Assembly (NCBI GenBank): GCA_015075175.1
Contig: JABTUV010000014.1
Coordinates: 1 to 64,000, forward strand
DNA from: a bacterium
Lineage (GTDB): Bacteria; Hinthialibacterota; Hinthialibacteria; H5-UNCL2
Direction: 5' to 3'
DNA length: 64,000 bases
Part shown: piece after piece, positions 9,389 through 17,821 of the stretch
Layout of the letters: every line of letters starts with the position of its first letter
How positions within the stretch are numbered: position 1 is the stretch's first letter
The notes under the pieces: model-generated
Databases searched by the model: none
Told to the model about the DNA's origin: nothing
What the model saw: only the letters and a program-made list of their open reading frames with translations
Translations under genes and position numbers: made by a program

Positions 9389-10554
9389 CGGGGCGCCTCC
9401 GCGGCGGGAGCCGGCTCGACGTAGAGCGTGCCGTCCTTGATGTAATAGCAGGCGCCCACCTGCGGCAGCATCATCTCCAGGATTTCCAGGCCGGTCGTGT
9501 TGCGGAGATTGAGGCGGACCGCGCCGTGCACGTCGGGGGAGAGCTCGAGGCGCAACTTGAGTTGCTCGGCCAGGCGCGGCAGGAGGAAGTCGATCGTGCT
9601 GCCGGGCGAGTAGAAGCGCTCGATGCGGTCGCGCAGGACGGGATGGATGGTGATCCCGCCCTGCTTGGCGGAGAGGGCGCGGGGGCGATACTCGACGTAG
9701 ACGCTTCGGCCCTCGATGCGGCTGTCGGTAGGACACTGGGCGTCCACTTGAGAGAGGACTTCGGGCAGCGTGTACTCGCGTTCGGGGATGGCGCACGCGC
9801 CGTCGACGGGGCGGGACACGTCAATCACGACGCCCCAGGCGTGGGCGATGGCGTAGAGGGCGTACCAGACGTCGTCCTCGGGGAAGGCGAAGGGGAGGCG
9901 GGCGGCGGGTCCGGGGCCGGAGCCGCCGTCGATGCGATAGCGGTCGGAGGCGCGGATGCGGTCGAGCTCGCGCATGATGAGGGCGGGCCGGCCCAGCGTG
10001 GGCAGCACCTTCTCGCGGTACTCGTCCAGTTTCCTGGCCCGCTCCTCGGGGTCCATGCGCGTGTCGGGGTCGAAGTAGGTGCCCTTGGGGTCGTAGGGCT
10101 TGTAGCGGCGCGGTAGGGCTTTCTCGACGCCGTGATGCTCCATGATGAGGCGGTCGCGCTCGATGCTCTTGATGTAGGTGTCGGGGGCGAACTTTTCGCC
10201 TTCGGCGAGTAGCAAGAGACCGTAGACCTCCTTGGTTTGCAGGAGGGCGTAACGGGTGGATTCATCCTCGACGGGAGCGAGGAAGGCGATGCCGCCGGTG
10301 TAGTGGTCCAGTTCGCGGCGGGCGGTGGTGGCGTCGGGGACGAAGCGGGCCGTCTCGGGGCGGTCGAAGAAGGGGGTGGGGCGGCCGGTCGGTTCGGGTT
10401 CCCAGACGGCGGGGCGCAGGGTGAGGGGGGAGTCGGGGGCGGCGGGGCGGAGCTGGGGGGCCGGCCCCGTGCCCTTGGGGCTTGCCAACAGCAACACCAC
10501 GAGGACCAGCACGCCGCCGGCGATCATCAAGGCTATCAAGGCTCGTTTGTCCAT
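9385..10554 (-). CDS. bitopic protein with GspC-HR-like and secretin-N0-like domains
   Basis: A 389-residue protein that is not a standard Gsp component. It has one N-terminal membrane helix (about 5-24), a Pro-rich linker, and then at about 85-150 a segment ('YALLQTKEVYGLLLLAEGEK', 'IMEHHGVEKALPRR') that reads like the GspC/PilP homology-region beta domain. A helical middle part follows. The last 70 residues ('LRLELSPDVHGAVRLNL', 'LEILEMMLPQVGACYYIKDG') match the N0/STN fold that secretins and TonB receptors carry at their N-termini. In type II machines GspC HR binds secretin N0, so a single inner-membrane protein carrying both kinds of fold inside the operon may bridge the platform and GspD. 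Domain assignment is by eye and moderate. The gene lies 65 nt after gspH and overlaps gspI by 4 nt. Confidence 0.6.
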   Translation of the reverse strand: MDKRALIALMIAGGVLVLVVLLLASPKGTGPAPQLRPAAPDSPLTLRPAVWEPEPTGRPTPFFDRPETARFVPDATTARRELDHYTGGIAFLAPVEDESTRYALLQTKEVYGLLLLAEGEKFAPDTYIKSIERDRLIMEHHGVEKALPRRYKPYDPKGTYFDPDTRMDPEERARKLDEYREKVLPTLGRPALIMRELDRIRASDRYRIDGGSGPGPAARLPFAFPEDDVWYALYAIAHAWGVVIDVSRPVDGACAIPEREYTLPEVLSQVDAQCPTDSRIEGRSVYVEYRPRALSAKQGGITIHPVLRDRIERFYSPGSTIDFLLPRLAEQLKLRLELSPDVHGAVRLNLRNTTGLEILEMMLPQVGACYYIKDGTLYVEPAPAAEAPR

Positions 10555-10619
10555 GTGCTGCTCAATCGACGTCAGCGTAATACTTGCTGCGCGTCCGGCG
10601 GTGCGACGCCGGCGCTACG

Positions 10620-11177
10620 TCATACTCCTCCGAAGGTCTGGTTGAGTTCATCCGCGTCCATGTAGCGGGGGTTGGAGTTGAAGTTCTCGACCTTGACGCC
10701 CGAGCGGAGGGCGGGATGCTTGTCGGTAGCCAGGCGATCCAGGGCGACGCGGGCGCCTTCGGCGGTACCGTCGGGATAGAAGAAAATCTCGACGATGCCG
10801 TTGGTGTACATGTCGTCGCTGAAGGTTTTGTAAACGGCGCGGATGGCGTAGCCCTCGGGGACGTGGTTGAGATGCTTTTTCTCCCACTTGCGGCGGTCGT
10901 CGCGGGCGCGGTACTTGTCTTTTCGATCCACGAGGTCGCGGTCCCAGATCCAGTAGGAGCCGCGGTCCAGGTCGATGCCGACGCGGCGCGGCTCCTGGGT
11001 GACGACCGCGCGCTGGCGCGCGTAGCGCAGGAGCATGAGGAGGTCGGAGCCGGCCTGGTTCATCTGATATTTCTGCAGGGAGCCCACGAAGGCGGGCGCA
11101 GTCACGGACACGATGATGGCCATGATGACCACCACGATGATGACTTCGGCCAGGGTGAAACCGCGCTTTGCCTGCAT
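10620..11177 (-). CDS. gspH: minor pseudopilin GspH
   Basis: A 185-residue pseudopilin beginning 'MQAKRGFTLAEVIIVVVIMA', a perfect prepilin signal with Glu5. 'SDLLMLLRYARQRAVVTQEP' and a later hydrophobic strand 'GIVEIFFYPDGTAEGARV' match the GspH/FimT family, where 'F.P.G....' is conserved. GspH joins the pseudopilus tip to the GspG shaft. It starts 6 nt after the second gspG gene. A charged insert at about 85-105 is longer than usual. Confidence 0.88.
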   Translation of the reverse strand: MQAKRGFTLAEVIIVVVIMAIIVSVTAPAFVGSLQKYQMNQAGSDLLMLLRYARQRAVVTQEPRRVGIDLDRGSYWIWDRDLVDRKDKYRARDDRRKWEKKHLNHVPEGYAIRAVYKTFSDDMYTNGIVEIFFYPDGTAEGARVALDRLATDKHPALRSGVKVENFNSNPRYMDADELNQTFGGV

Positions 11178-11183
11178 GGTCAG

Positions 11184-11615
11184 TTACCTTTGGGCCAGTT
11201 GGGGCGGCCAGTTGCCGATGTCGTCGTCGGTTCCCTCCTGCCCGTCGGGACCGGGGGAGAAGAGGTCGTAGGCGACGCCGCGCTGCCCTTGGGGATCGTA
11301 CACGTAGGCGTGGCGCCAGGGATCGACGGGGACCTGGCGGCTCATGAGGTAGGGACCGGCCCAGTCCTGGCTGCCGTCGAGATTGTCGACCAGCGCGGCC
11401 AGTCCCTCCTCAGAGGAGGGATAGCGGCCCATGTGCACGTTGAAGGCGGAGAGGGCGACCTCCAGGTTGCGGATTTGCGTCTGGGCGGCGTGGCGCTTGG
11501 CGCGGCCGGCGCCGTCGGTGTAGTTGATCGCCACGACCGAGGTCAGGATGCCCAGGATGGCGACGACCAGGATGAGTTCGACCAGCGTGAAGCCGGCGCA
11601 AGGGTTTTTGTGCAC
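11184..11615 (-). CDS. gspG: major pseudopilin GspG, second paralogue
   Basis: A 143-residue GspG. The prepilin box 'CAGFTLVELILVVAILGILT' is followed by the GspG body: 'HMGRYPSSEEGLAALVDN', the 'DPWRHAYVYDPQGQRG' region and the calcium loop 'SPGPDGQEGTDDDIGNW'. GspG polymerises into the pseudopilus shaft. The start is GTG at 11615 with AAAGGAG about 11 nt upstream. It lies about 100 nt after a second, closer-to-consensus gspG. The pair share the calcium loop and C-terminal layout, so they are tandem paralogues; whether both are shaft subunits is unknown. The gap between them contains a perfect CACAGGCA/TGCCTGTG hairpin at 11656-11675. Confidence 0.9.
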   Translation of the reverse strand: MHKNPCAGFTLVELILVVAILGILTSVVAINYTDGAGRAKRHAAQTQIRNLEVALSAFNVHMGRYPSSEEGLAALVDNLDGSQDWAGPYLMSRQVPVDPWRHAYVYDPQGQRGVAYDLFSPGPDGQEGTDDDIGNWPPQLAQR

Positions 11616-11715
11616 GGGGCGACGCTCCTTTCTAGCTTGACCTGTTCATCTTCATCACAGGCAGGAATGCCTGTGGCGCTCTACGGCGCACTCACGACGG
11701 TGCGCGGTGCGCACC

Positions 11716-12150
11716 CTACTGTGCGTCTTCGGTCCAGTTGCCGATGTCGTCCTCGGTTCCGTCCTGGCCGTCGGGTCCGACGGAGTAGACGTCGAAGTCG
11801 ATGCCGCGGGTACCATCGGGGTTATAGATGTAATCGCGTTTCCAGGGGTCCTTGGGGACCTCGCGGCTGCGCAGATAGGGGCCGGCCCAGTCGGGGCTGC
11901 CGTCGAGGTTTTCGACCAGGGCCTTCAGCCCCTCGTCGGCGGTAGGATAGCGGCCCATGTGGATGTCAAAGGTCTCCAGGGCGGTCTCGAAAGTCTTGAT
12001 CTGGGTTTTGGCGGCGTTGACGCGGGCCTTCTGGCCGGAGCCGCGGACGTTGAGGGCCACCACCCCGGCCATGATGCCGAGGATGGTGACGACCAGGATG
12101 AGTTCGACCAGCGTGAAGCCGGCTCTCCGTGTCATGGATGTTCTGCGCAT
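11716..12150 (-). CDS. gspG: major pseudopilin GspG, first paralogue
   Basis: A 144-residue GspG with the prepilin box 'RAGFTLVELILVVTILGIMA', 'HMGRYPTADEGLKALVEN', 'DPWKRDYIYNPDGTRG' and the canonical calcium loop 'SVGPDGQDGTEDDIGNW'. It is the closer of the two paralogues to the family consensus and is probably the main shaft subunit. The ATG at 12150 has AAAGGAG 10 nt upstream; an internal ATG six codons later is also possible. It sits directly after gspF. Confidence 0.93.
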   Translation of the reverse strand: MRRTSMTRRAGFTLVELILVVTILGIMAGVVALNVRGSGQKARVNAAKTQIKTFETALETFDIHMGRYPTADEGLKALVENLDGSPDWAGPYLRSREVPKDPWKRDYIYNPDGTRGIDFDVYSVGPDGQDGTEDDIGNWTEDAQ

Positions 12151-12191
12151 CGCAAATCACTCCTTTCGCGCCTTGCGGCGGGTGGTTGTCG

Positions 12192-13400
12192 TCATAGTTT
12201 GCTCGTGAGCTGGAAGATGGGGATGACCATGGCGTAGACAATGCAGCCGACGGCGGCGCCCATGACGATGATCATGAGCGGCTCGATGAGGGAGGTGAGG
12301 ACCTTGAGGGTGCGGTCGGTCTCGGTTTCGTAGGACTCGGCCATGCGCACGAGGGTCTCTTCGAGGCGGCCGGTCTCCTCGCCGACGGCGACCATGTTGA
12401 CGGCGACGTCGGGGAAGAGGCCGCCCTCGCCGAGGCGGTCGGAGAGGCGCTCGCCCTCGCGGATGTTGTTTCTGACGTTGGCGATCACGCGGGCGATGTG
12501 GAGGTTGGAGGAGACGGACTCGACGATCTCCAGCGCCTTGAGGATGGGCACGCCGTTGGTGAGGAGGGTGCCCAGGGTGCGTCCGAACTTGGCCACCTCG
12601 CGCTTGATGAGGAGGTCCCCCAGCACGGGTATCTTCATCACGATGCGGTCGCGCTGCGTCTTGCCCTCGCGGGTGGAGACCACGCGCACGTATCCGAATA
12701 CCAGCAGCGCAAGGGTTCCCAGGATCAACCACCAGTAGCCGGTGAGGGCGTGGGAGACGAGCACGAGCATCTGGGTGGCGTAGGGCAGTTCCTGGTCGAG
12801 TTCGGCGAACATGGTGACGAAGTTGGGGATGACGAAGGCGACGAGCACGAGGACGACGCCGGTTCCCAGGACGACCATGATGGCGGGATAGAACATGGCG
12901 GCGATGATCTTGCTTTTCATCTCGCGCTCGGCTTCCTGGAAGTCGGCGAGGCGTTCCATGACCTGGTCCAACATGCCGCCCATTTCGCCGGCGCGGACCA
13001 TGTTGCTGTAGAGGTCGGGGAAGATTCTGGGGTGCTTGGCGAGGGCGTCGGAGAGGCGGAGGCCGCCCTGCACGTCGGCGCGGAGGGTAGTGAGGATGCG
13101 GCGGAACTTGAGGTTGCCGCACTGCTTTTCAAGTACCGAGAGGGCGCGGACGAGCGGCAGGCCGGCGCGCAGAAGGTCGCTCATCTGGCGGGTGAAGGTG
13201 GCGATGTCGCTTTGGGAGACGCGCTTGAAGGTCTGCAGGGAGACTTCCTGGGCGAGCCCTCGCCCGCCCTTCTCCTCGACCCGGATGGGGTAGAGGTTCA
13301 TGCTTTGCAGGCGGCTGATGACGAGGCGGCGGTTGTCGGCCTCAAGGGTGCCTTCGACGGTTTCGCCGCTGGTTTTGCGGGCTTTATATTCGTAAAGCAT
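12192..13400 (-). CDS. gspF: type II secretion inner-membrane platform protein GspF
   Basis: A 402-residue polytopic protein of normal GspF length. Two copies of the T2SSF helical-bundle domain are visible at about 70-190 ('FTRQMSDLLRAGLPLVRALS') and 270-395 ('FGRTLGTLLTNGVPILKALE'), each ending in 'MVRAGEMGGMLDQV' or 'MVAVGEETGRLEET'. Three membrane helices lie at about 170-190, 220-240 and 375-395. GspF is the rotor-like core that GspE and GspL act on. It lies 133 nt after gspE; the gap contains a hexamer-rich tract (13408-13460) and a GGCGCAGCACGCTGCGCAAC element at 13506-13525. Confidence 0.95.
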   Translation of the reverse strand: MLYEYKARKTSGETVEGTLEADNRRLVISRLQSMNLYPIRVEEKGGRGLAQEVSLQTFKRVSQSDIATFTRQMSDLLRAGLPLVRALSVLEKQCGNLKFRRILTTLRADVQGGLRLSDALAKHPRIFPDLYSNMVRAGEMGGMLDQVMERLADFQEAEREMKSKIIAAMFYPAIMVVLGTGVVLVLVAFVIPNFVTMFAELDQELPYATQMLVLVSHALTGYWWLILGTLALLVFGYVRVVSTREGKTQRDRIVMKIPVLGDLLIKREVAKFGRTLGTLLTNGVPILKALEIVESVSSNLHIARVIANVRNNIREGERLSDRLGEGGLFPDVAVNMVAVGEETGRLEETLVRMAESYETETDRTLKVLTSLIEPLMIIVMGAAVGCIVYAMVIPIFQLTSKL

Positions 13401-13533
13401 GGGTGGCTGCTCTTGTTCTCTCTCTTAATTCTCGATCTTGCTCTTGATCGTAATCTCTCTCTGCTGCGCTCACCGACCCGGAGGTCTGTGCTACGCCGGG
13501 GGACAGGCGCAGCACGCTGCGCAACTACGGGCG

Positions 13534-15303
13534 TCAGTCGCCGACGGCGCGGAAGGAGCCTCCTTCGTCGGGCAGGACGTTGTCGAAGATTTCGACGTCC
13601 TCGAAGGAATCCTCCTGGGTGACGCGCATGACTTCCTCCAAGGTAGTGACGCCCTCCTTGGCTTTGCGCCAGCCGTACTGGCGCAGGGTGACCATGCCGT
13701 TGGCGATGGCCTGTTTTTTGATTTCGGCGGCGCTGCACTTGGCGACCGTCATCTCGCGCAGGCGGTCGGTCATGGGGATGATCTCGTAAATGGCGATGCG
13801 GCCCTTGTAGCCGAGGTACTTGCAGGACTCGCAGCCGCGGCCCTTGCAGAGGGTGACGCCCTCCCACTGCTCGCGGGGCATGTTGAGGGCCATGAGGTCG
13901 GCCTTGTCGGGCCGGTAGACTTCCTTGCAGTCGGGGCAGATGCGGCGCACCAGGCGCTGGGCGATGATGCCGATGACCGAGCTGGCGACGAGAAACGGCT
14001 CGACGCCCATGTCCAGAAGGCGGCTGACGGCGCCGGCGGCGTCGTTGGTGTGCAGGGTGGTAAACACCAGGTGGCCGGTGAGGGCGGTGCGAATGGTGAT
14101 CTCGGCCGTTTCGTGGTCGCGGGTTTCGCCCACGAGCATCACGTCGGGGTCCTGGCGCAGGAGCGAGCGCAGGACGTTGGCGAAGGTCAGTCCGATCTTG
14201 GGCAGCACCTGAATCTGGGTGATGCCGTGCATCTGGTACTCGATGGGGTCCTCGATGGTGATGATCTTGCGCTCGACCGAGTTGAGCTTGTCCAGGGCGG
14301 CGTAGAGGGTGGTGGTCTTGCCGGAGCCGGTGGGGCCGGTGACGAGGATGATGCCGTGGGGGCGGTCGATCATGCGTTTGAAGAGGGCGAGGGCGTCGCC
14401 CTCAAAGCCGAGTTCCTCCAGTTGCATGATGGAGCTGGAACGGTTGAGGATGCGGAGGACGAGGCTTTCGTCGTAGGGGGTGGGGACGGTGGAGACGCGG
14501 AGGTCGTACTCGTGGCCGCCCAGTTTGAAGTTGATGCGGCCGTCCTGGGGGAGGCGTTTTTCGGCGATGTTCATGTCCGCCATGATCTTGACGCGGGAGA
14601 TGACCGCGCTCTGGTAGTGGCGGATGCTGGGGGGCACGGGCGACTCGTAGAGGATGCCGTCGATGCGGTAACGGATGCGCAGCTCCTCCTCGAAGGGCTC
14701 GATGTGGATGTCGGTGGCGCGGTCGTTGATGGCCTCGGTGATGATCTGGTTGACGAAGCGGATGATGGTGGCGTCTTCGGTGAGGTCCTCGCCCTCGATC
14801 TCCTCTTTTTGGTCGCGGGCGCCGGACTCGCGCATGAGTTGGTCGATGGTGTCGGCGCCGATGCCGAAGTGGCGCTTGAGGCAGTCGCGGATGTCGGCGG
14901 AGACGGCCAGGACAGGCTCGATCTCGAGTTTGGTGACGAGGCGGAGGTCGTCGAAGGCGGTGTAATTGAGGGGATCGGCGGTAGCGACGCGCAGCGTGCC
15001 GTCGCTGATGGCGAGCGGAAGAACGTGATAGCGGAGGGACAATTGCACCGGCACGGCGCGCAGGGCTTCGGGCTCGGGCGACAGCTTGGTGACGTCCACG
15101 CTGGGGATGCCCAGATACTCGGAGACGCGGGAGAGCAGGGCGTCCTCGGTGAGGACGCCGTTGGAGATGAGGATTTCGTCCAGGCTGCGGCCGCTCTTCT
15201 CCTGCTCGACGAGGGCGCGGTTGACGTCGTCCTGCTGGACCAGTCCCACGTCGACGAGCAGTTCGCCGAATCTGCGGCCGAGGACACCCGGTGCTTGTCT
15301 CAT
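13534..15303 (-). CDS. gspE: type II secretion ATPase GspE
   Basis: A 589-residue hexameric secretion ATPase. An N-terminal MshEN/GspE-N1 domain ('GELLVDVGLVQQDDVNRAL', about 12-150) precedes the N2E and catalytic domains. Walker A is 'TGPTGSGKTT' at 322-331, the Asp box is 'IITIEDPIEYQM' near 347-358, Walker B is 'QDPDVMLVGETRD' near 384-396 and the His box is 'GHLVFTTLHTNDA'. The zinc-binding cysteines are Cys456, Cys459, Cys491 and Cys494, which type II and PilB-like ATPases carry. The start at 15303 has GGGAGGGAAG about 9 nt upstream. It is the first gene of the Gsp operon. The N-terminal MshEN fold could bind cyclic di-GMP, but the key motif residues were not checked. Confidence 0.96.
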   Translation of the reverse strand: MRQAPGVLGRRFGELLVDVGLVQQDDVNRALVEQEKSGRSLDEILISNGVLTEDALLSRVSEYLGIPSVDVTKLSPEPEALRAVPVQLSLRYHVLPLAISDGTLRVATADPLNYTAFDDLRLVTKLEIEPVLAVSADIRDCLKRHFGIGADTIDQLMRESGARDQKEEIEGEDLTEDATIIRFVNQIITEAINDRATDIHIEPFEEELRIRYRIDGILYESPVPPSIRHYQSAVISRVKIMADMNIAEKRLPQDGRINFKLGGHEYDLRVSTVPTPYDESLVLRILNRSSSIMQLEELGFEGDALALFKRMIDRPHGIILVTGPTGSGKTTTLYAALDKLNSVERKIITIEDPIEYQMHGITQIQVLPKIGLTFANVLRSLLRQDPDVMLVGETRDHETAEITIRTALTGHLVFTTLHTNDAAGAVSRLLDMGVEPFLVASSVIGIIAQRLVRRICPDCKEVYRPDKADLMALNMPREQWEGVTLCKGRGCESCKYLGYKGRIAIYEIIPMTDRLREMTVAKCSAAEIKKQAIANGMVTLRQYGWRKAKEGVTTLEEVMRVTQEDSFEDVEIFDNVLPDEGGSFRAVGD

Positions 15304-15648
15304 GCCGATGCTTCCCTCCCGGGAGTTTGCCGGAGGACTCAGAGCAACTCCCGTACCAAGTTGTTAACGCGAGCCGGGCACTGTTGGTAACCCCGGCGCA
15401 CCGGAGCGCCCTGACCCGAAAACGCGTCCTAAGTACCTACAACTACGAGAGTTGCTGGTTAGACGAGGGACGGTCGTGGGTTCGTGGTCATGGGGCCATC
15501 GGCGTCGCGCGGGCGGAGGCGGACTGGGTTTTGCCGGTTGTCCGACCGCGAAATCGCGATTGGGGGGAGGGACAGGCGCCAATTTCCGAAGGGGAATGGT
15601 GGCGCGGTCGGGAAGTTGCAGGCGGAAATCGGCGACTGTCCCAGTGGG
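15304..15648. other. gene-free stretch upstream of gspE
   Basis: These 345 nt hold the upstream region of the gspE operon and a 74-bp inverted-repeat element at 15569-15642, listed separately. I see a good ribosome site for gspE but no convincing -35/-10 pair. No gene is supported. Confidence 0.5.
15569..15642. repeat. 74-bp inverted-repeat element, copy 1 (REP-doublet type)
   Basis: The left arm GGGACAGGCGCCAATTTCC and right arm GGAAATCGGCGACTGTCCC are imperfect inverted repeats about 20 nt long, with a spacer of about 35 nt. A second copy of exactly the same length is at 49064-49137. Arms are conserved between copies while spacers are not, as in REP doublets. Widespread REP families of the GGGACAGGCxCC type are often mobilised by RAYT transposases; none is in the window. 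Confidence 0.7.
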
Positions 15649-16218
15649 TTACATAGGGCCCCAGGCCATCAGGTCGCCGTAGGACATGATGCCGTTGCTG
15701 ATGTCGTAGTAGATGCCGCAGGCGGCGTCCAGGCGGCGGTCGGGGGCGATCGAGAGCGTCATGTATTGGCGGCCCGCGCGCATCATCTTGACCGCCAGCT
15801 GCGTGCCCGCCGGCGGCCAGCCGTAGATCGAATTGCCCAAAGGCTCGAAGTGGTACAACCCGAACATGTAGTTGGCCCAGTTGGTGACCCCGGAGCCGCA
15901 ATCGTAAACCGGCTCGGGATAACGCGCGAAGGGGTCCACCAGCTGGTGGCTCATGTAGGCGACGGGAGTGGTCAGGCGGCTATGCTGGTTGGCGGTGTGA
16001 AAATGCAGCGCCGCCTCCAGGTCGGTCAGCTTGCCGAGGTTGTTGTCGATGCGATACGACTCGACGGCCAGAAAGAAGGTATGGAAGTCAGATTCGACGC
16101 GGGCGATCTTGGCGCGAATCTGCGCGGTGAGAAAATTGGGCACGGCGATGGCCGCCAGAATGGCGATGATGGCGACGACGATCAGGAGTTCGATCAACGT
16201 AAAGGCGCGCTTGGGCAT
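15649..16218 (-). CDS. isolated pseudopilin (prepilin-type N-terminal domain)
   Basis: A 189-residue secreted pilin-like protein. The signal 'KRAFTLIELLIVVAIIAILA' is a strict prepilin box, with Ala rather than Gly before Phe. The rest is unlike GspG/H: it contains 'VESDFHTFFLAVESYRID' and ends 'CGIYYDISNGIMSYGDLM'. This 'YD.SNG..S.GD' ending recurs in the pseudopilin at 18241-18841 and is seen in pseudopilin-like families that are strongly expanded in some uncultivated bacteria. The function is unknown; it could be a minor pilin exported by the Gsp machine nearby. A TTTACA/TATACT promoter candidate lies about 155 nt upstream. Confidence 0.8.
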   Translation of the reverse strand: MPKRAFTLIELLIVVAIIAILAAIAVPNFLTAQIRAKIARVESDFHTFFLAVESYRIDNNLGKLTDLEAALHFHTANQHSRLTTPVAYMSHQLVDPFARYPEPVYDCGSGVTNWANYMFGLYHFEPLGNSIYGWPPAGTQLAVKMMRAGRQYMTLSIAPDRRLDAACGIYYDISNGIMSYGDLMAWGPM

Positions 16219-16369
16219 GATCCCCTCCCCTGCGGAACAACTATGTCGTGGGGATGAACGGACGAGGCGCGAGGAGAAAGCGGGCGAGGGCAGAATGACA
16301 GGCAGGAGAGGCCCTTTACGACCCGTTCATCCACGGGGAGAAGCTACTCCTGCGGGGGGCGGAATTTCA

Positions 16370-16396
16370 AGTATAAAATCCGTTTTTACCTGTAAA
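16370..16396 (-). promoter_or_regulatory. promoter candidate for the 15649-16218 pseudopilin
   Basis: On the minus strand TTTACA and TATACT are separated by 15 nt, inside an AT-rich island in GC-rich DNA. It would give a leader of about 145 nt. The spacing is short, so confidence is modest. Confidence 0.35.
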
Positions 16397-16418
16397 TCGG
16401 GATGAGCGCTCCCATCGG

Positions 16419-17780
16419 CTACTCGGGCGACCAGTGGCGGGAGCGGCTGCCGCGGGAGCGGCGCGTCTCTACGGGCAGGCCGGTGAGGTCCTGGGGCAGG
16501 CTGGTCACGTAACCCGGGAAGCCCTGGGCGGTGTCTTTTACTTCCACCATCCAGGCGTCGGGAAGTTTGCCCGTGACGTAGCCGGCCCAGCTGCCGTCCG
16601 GCTGCCTGACCATGAACTCGGGATACCAGACGAGATCCCGCCAGTAGGGCGGATCGTCGTTATAGACGTACCAGACTTTGACCATGATGAGTTTGTTGGG
16701 GGAGTCGATGCGGCAGCGGAAGAGCGTGCCCGCGCCGTACTTGCGCCCGCCCCACAGGAAGTCCGCCCCCTTGCGCTCATAACTGAGATCCCGGATGGTG
16801 GTGATGGGGCGGCCGTCGAACACGTGCGCGATCCACATCATCCAATCGAGGGGGTGCTTTTCGCTCTGGCTGGCGTGGCGATAGTTGGGGACCATTTCGA
16901 TCGTCCAACTGTTCCCCATCGAGGCCTGGATGGCATTGATGCGATACATGGCGTAGCCGTCTTCGTTGGTTCCGCCGATATAGAGCGTTTTGGCGTTGCT
17001 CCACTTGCGGCAATAGGGGGGATAGAGGACGCGCTCTTTGGATTCCAGGTGGTGTCGGCTCCAGGCCGACTCGTTGCCCATGTAGACGATGCCGACGATG
17101 CGGGGATCGGCGGCGGCCATGGCGGGGATGGGAGTCGCGCGTTTGGAGTGGCCGCCCACGACGGCGCGGATGTCCTGGCGCGGGAGCCTCAGCACGTCCG
17201 CCATCACGTCCAGGGCGAGAAGATAGGGGACGCCGATGCGGAAGAGGGGATGGTCGTAGAGTTGTCCGGTTTTCTGGTAGTAGGCGGAAAGGAAGCCGAT
17301 GGAAATCTCGCGGCCGTCTTCGCCGTCGTATTCGCCGGGGACGGGACAGATCATGGTGGGATAGCCGGTGCGGGCGGCGATGGGTTCGCCGTAGTTGCCA
17401 AGGAAAGCGTCGCGCCAGGGGCCGGTCGCCAGGCCGTCCCAGCTGCGCTGGCCGACGATGACGACACGGCCGCGGCGGGCGCCGCGCGCGTAGAGTCTGC
17501 GCTCGGCGGGCGCGAAGATGACGCAGGGATGGCCCCACTTCCGCCCCTCCAGCTCTTGGCTGTAGAACTTGACCTCGATGCGCCGCAGCTTCATGCCCAC
17601 GACCGTGTCGGAGGGGACGATTTCGTCTTTGACGATGGTGTAGTTGTAGGGAAGGAGCGTCGGCCGGCAACGCGCCCACAGCCCGGCGGGCGTCTCTTCG
17701 GTCGCGCCGGCGGGAGTGGGCTGGGCGCCGGCTGAGAACGGCAACAGCAGGATGAGAACGACTGAAAGGCGAAGGATCAT
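16419..17780 (-). CDS. secreted PhoPQ-activated-protein-like alpha/beta hydrolase
   Basis: A 453-residue protein with a signal peptide at 1-19 ('LSVVLILLLPFSAGAQP'). The core resembles the PhoPQ-activated pathogenicity-related (PqaA) family of alpha/beta hydrolases: nucleophile-elbow-like 'AVVGGHSKRATPIPAMAAAD', then 'RIVGIVYMGNE', an Asp-containing strand 'KTLYIGGTNEDGYAMYRI', and 'TIEMVPNYRHASQSEKHP', which carries the candidate catalytic His. The C-terminal beta domain has 'YVYNDDPPYWRDLVWYP', also seen in that family. The substrate is unknown. The ATG at 17780 is chosen because it directly precedes the signal peptide. The frame stays open for 140 codons upstream, but only by reading through a tandem repeat array (17822-18221), which I do not treat as coding. 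Confidence 0.6.
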   Translation of the reverse strand: MILRLSVVLILLLPFSAGAQPTPAGATEETPAGLWARCRPTLLPYNYTIVKDEIVPSDTVVGMKLRRIEVKFYSQELEGRKWGHPCVIFAPAERRLYARGARRGRVVIVGQRSWDGLATGPWRDAFLGNYGEPIAARTGYPTMICPVPGEYDGEDGREISIGFLSAYYQKTGQLYDHPLFRIGVPYLLALDVMADVLRLPRQDIRAVVGGHSKRATPIPAMAAADPRIVGIVYMGNESAWSRHHLESKERVLYPPYCRKWSNAKTLYIGGTNEDGYAMYRINAIQASMGNSWTIEMVPNYRHASQSEKHPLDWMMWIAHVFDGRPITTIRDLSYERKGADFLWGGRKYGAGTLFRCRIDSPNKLIMVKVWYVYNDDPPYWRDLVWYPEFMVRQPDGSWAGYVTGKLPDAWMVEVKDTAQGFPGYVTSLPQDLTGLPVETRRSRGSRSRHWSPE

Positions 17781-17821
17781 GGCGGGGACTCCCTGGGTCT
17801 GCAATATGCGCCGACGAAGGC

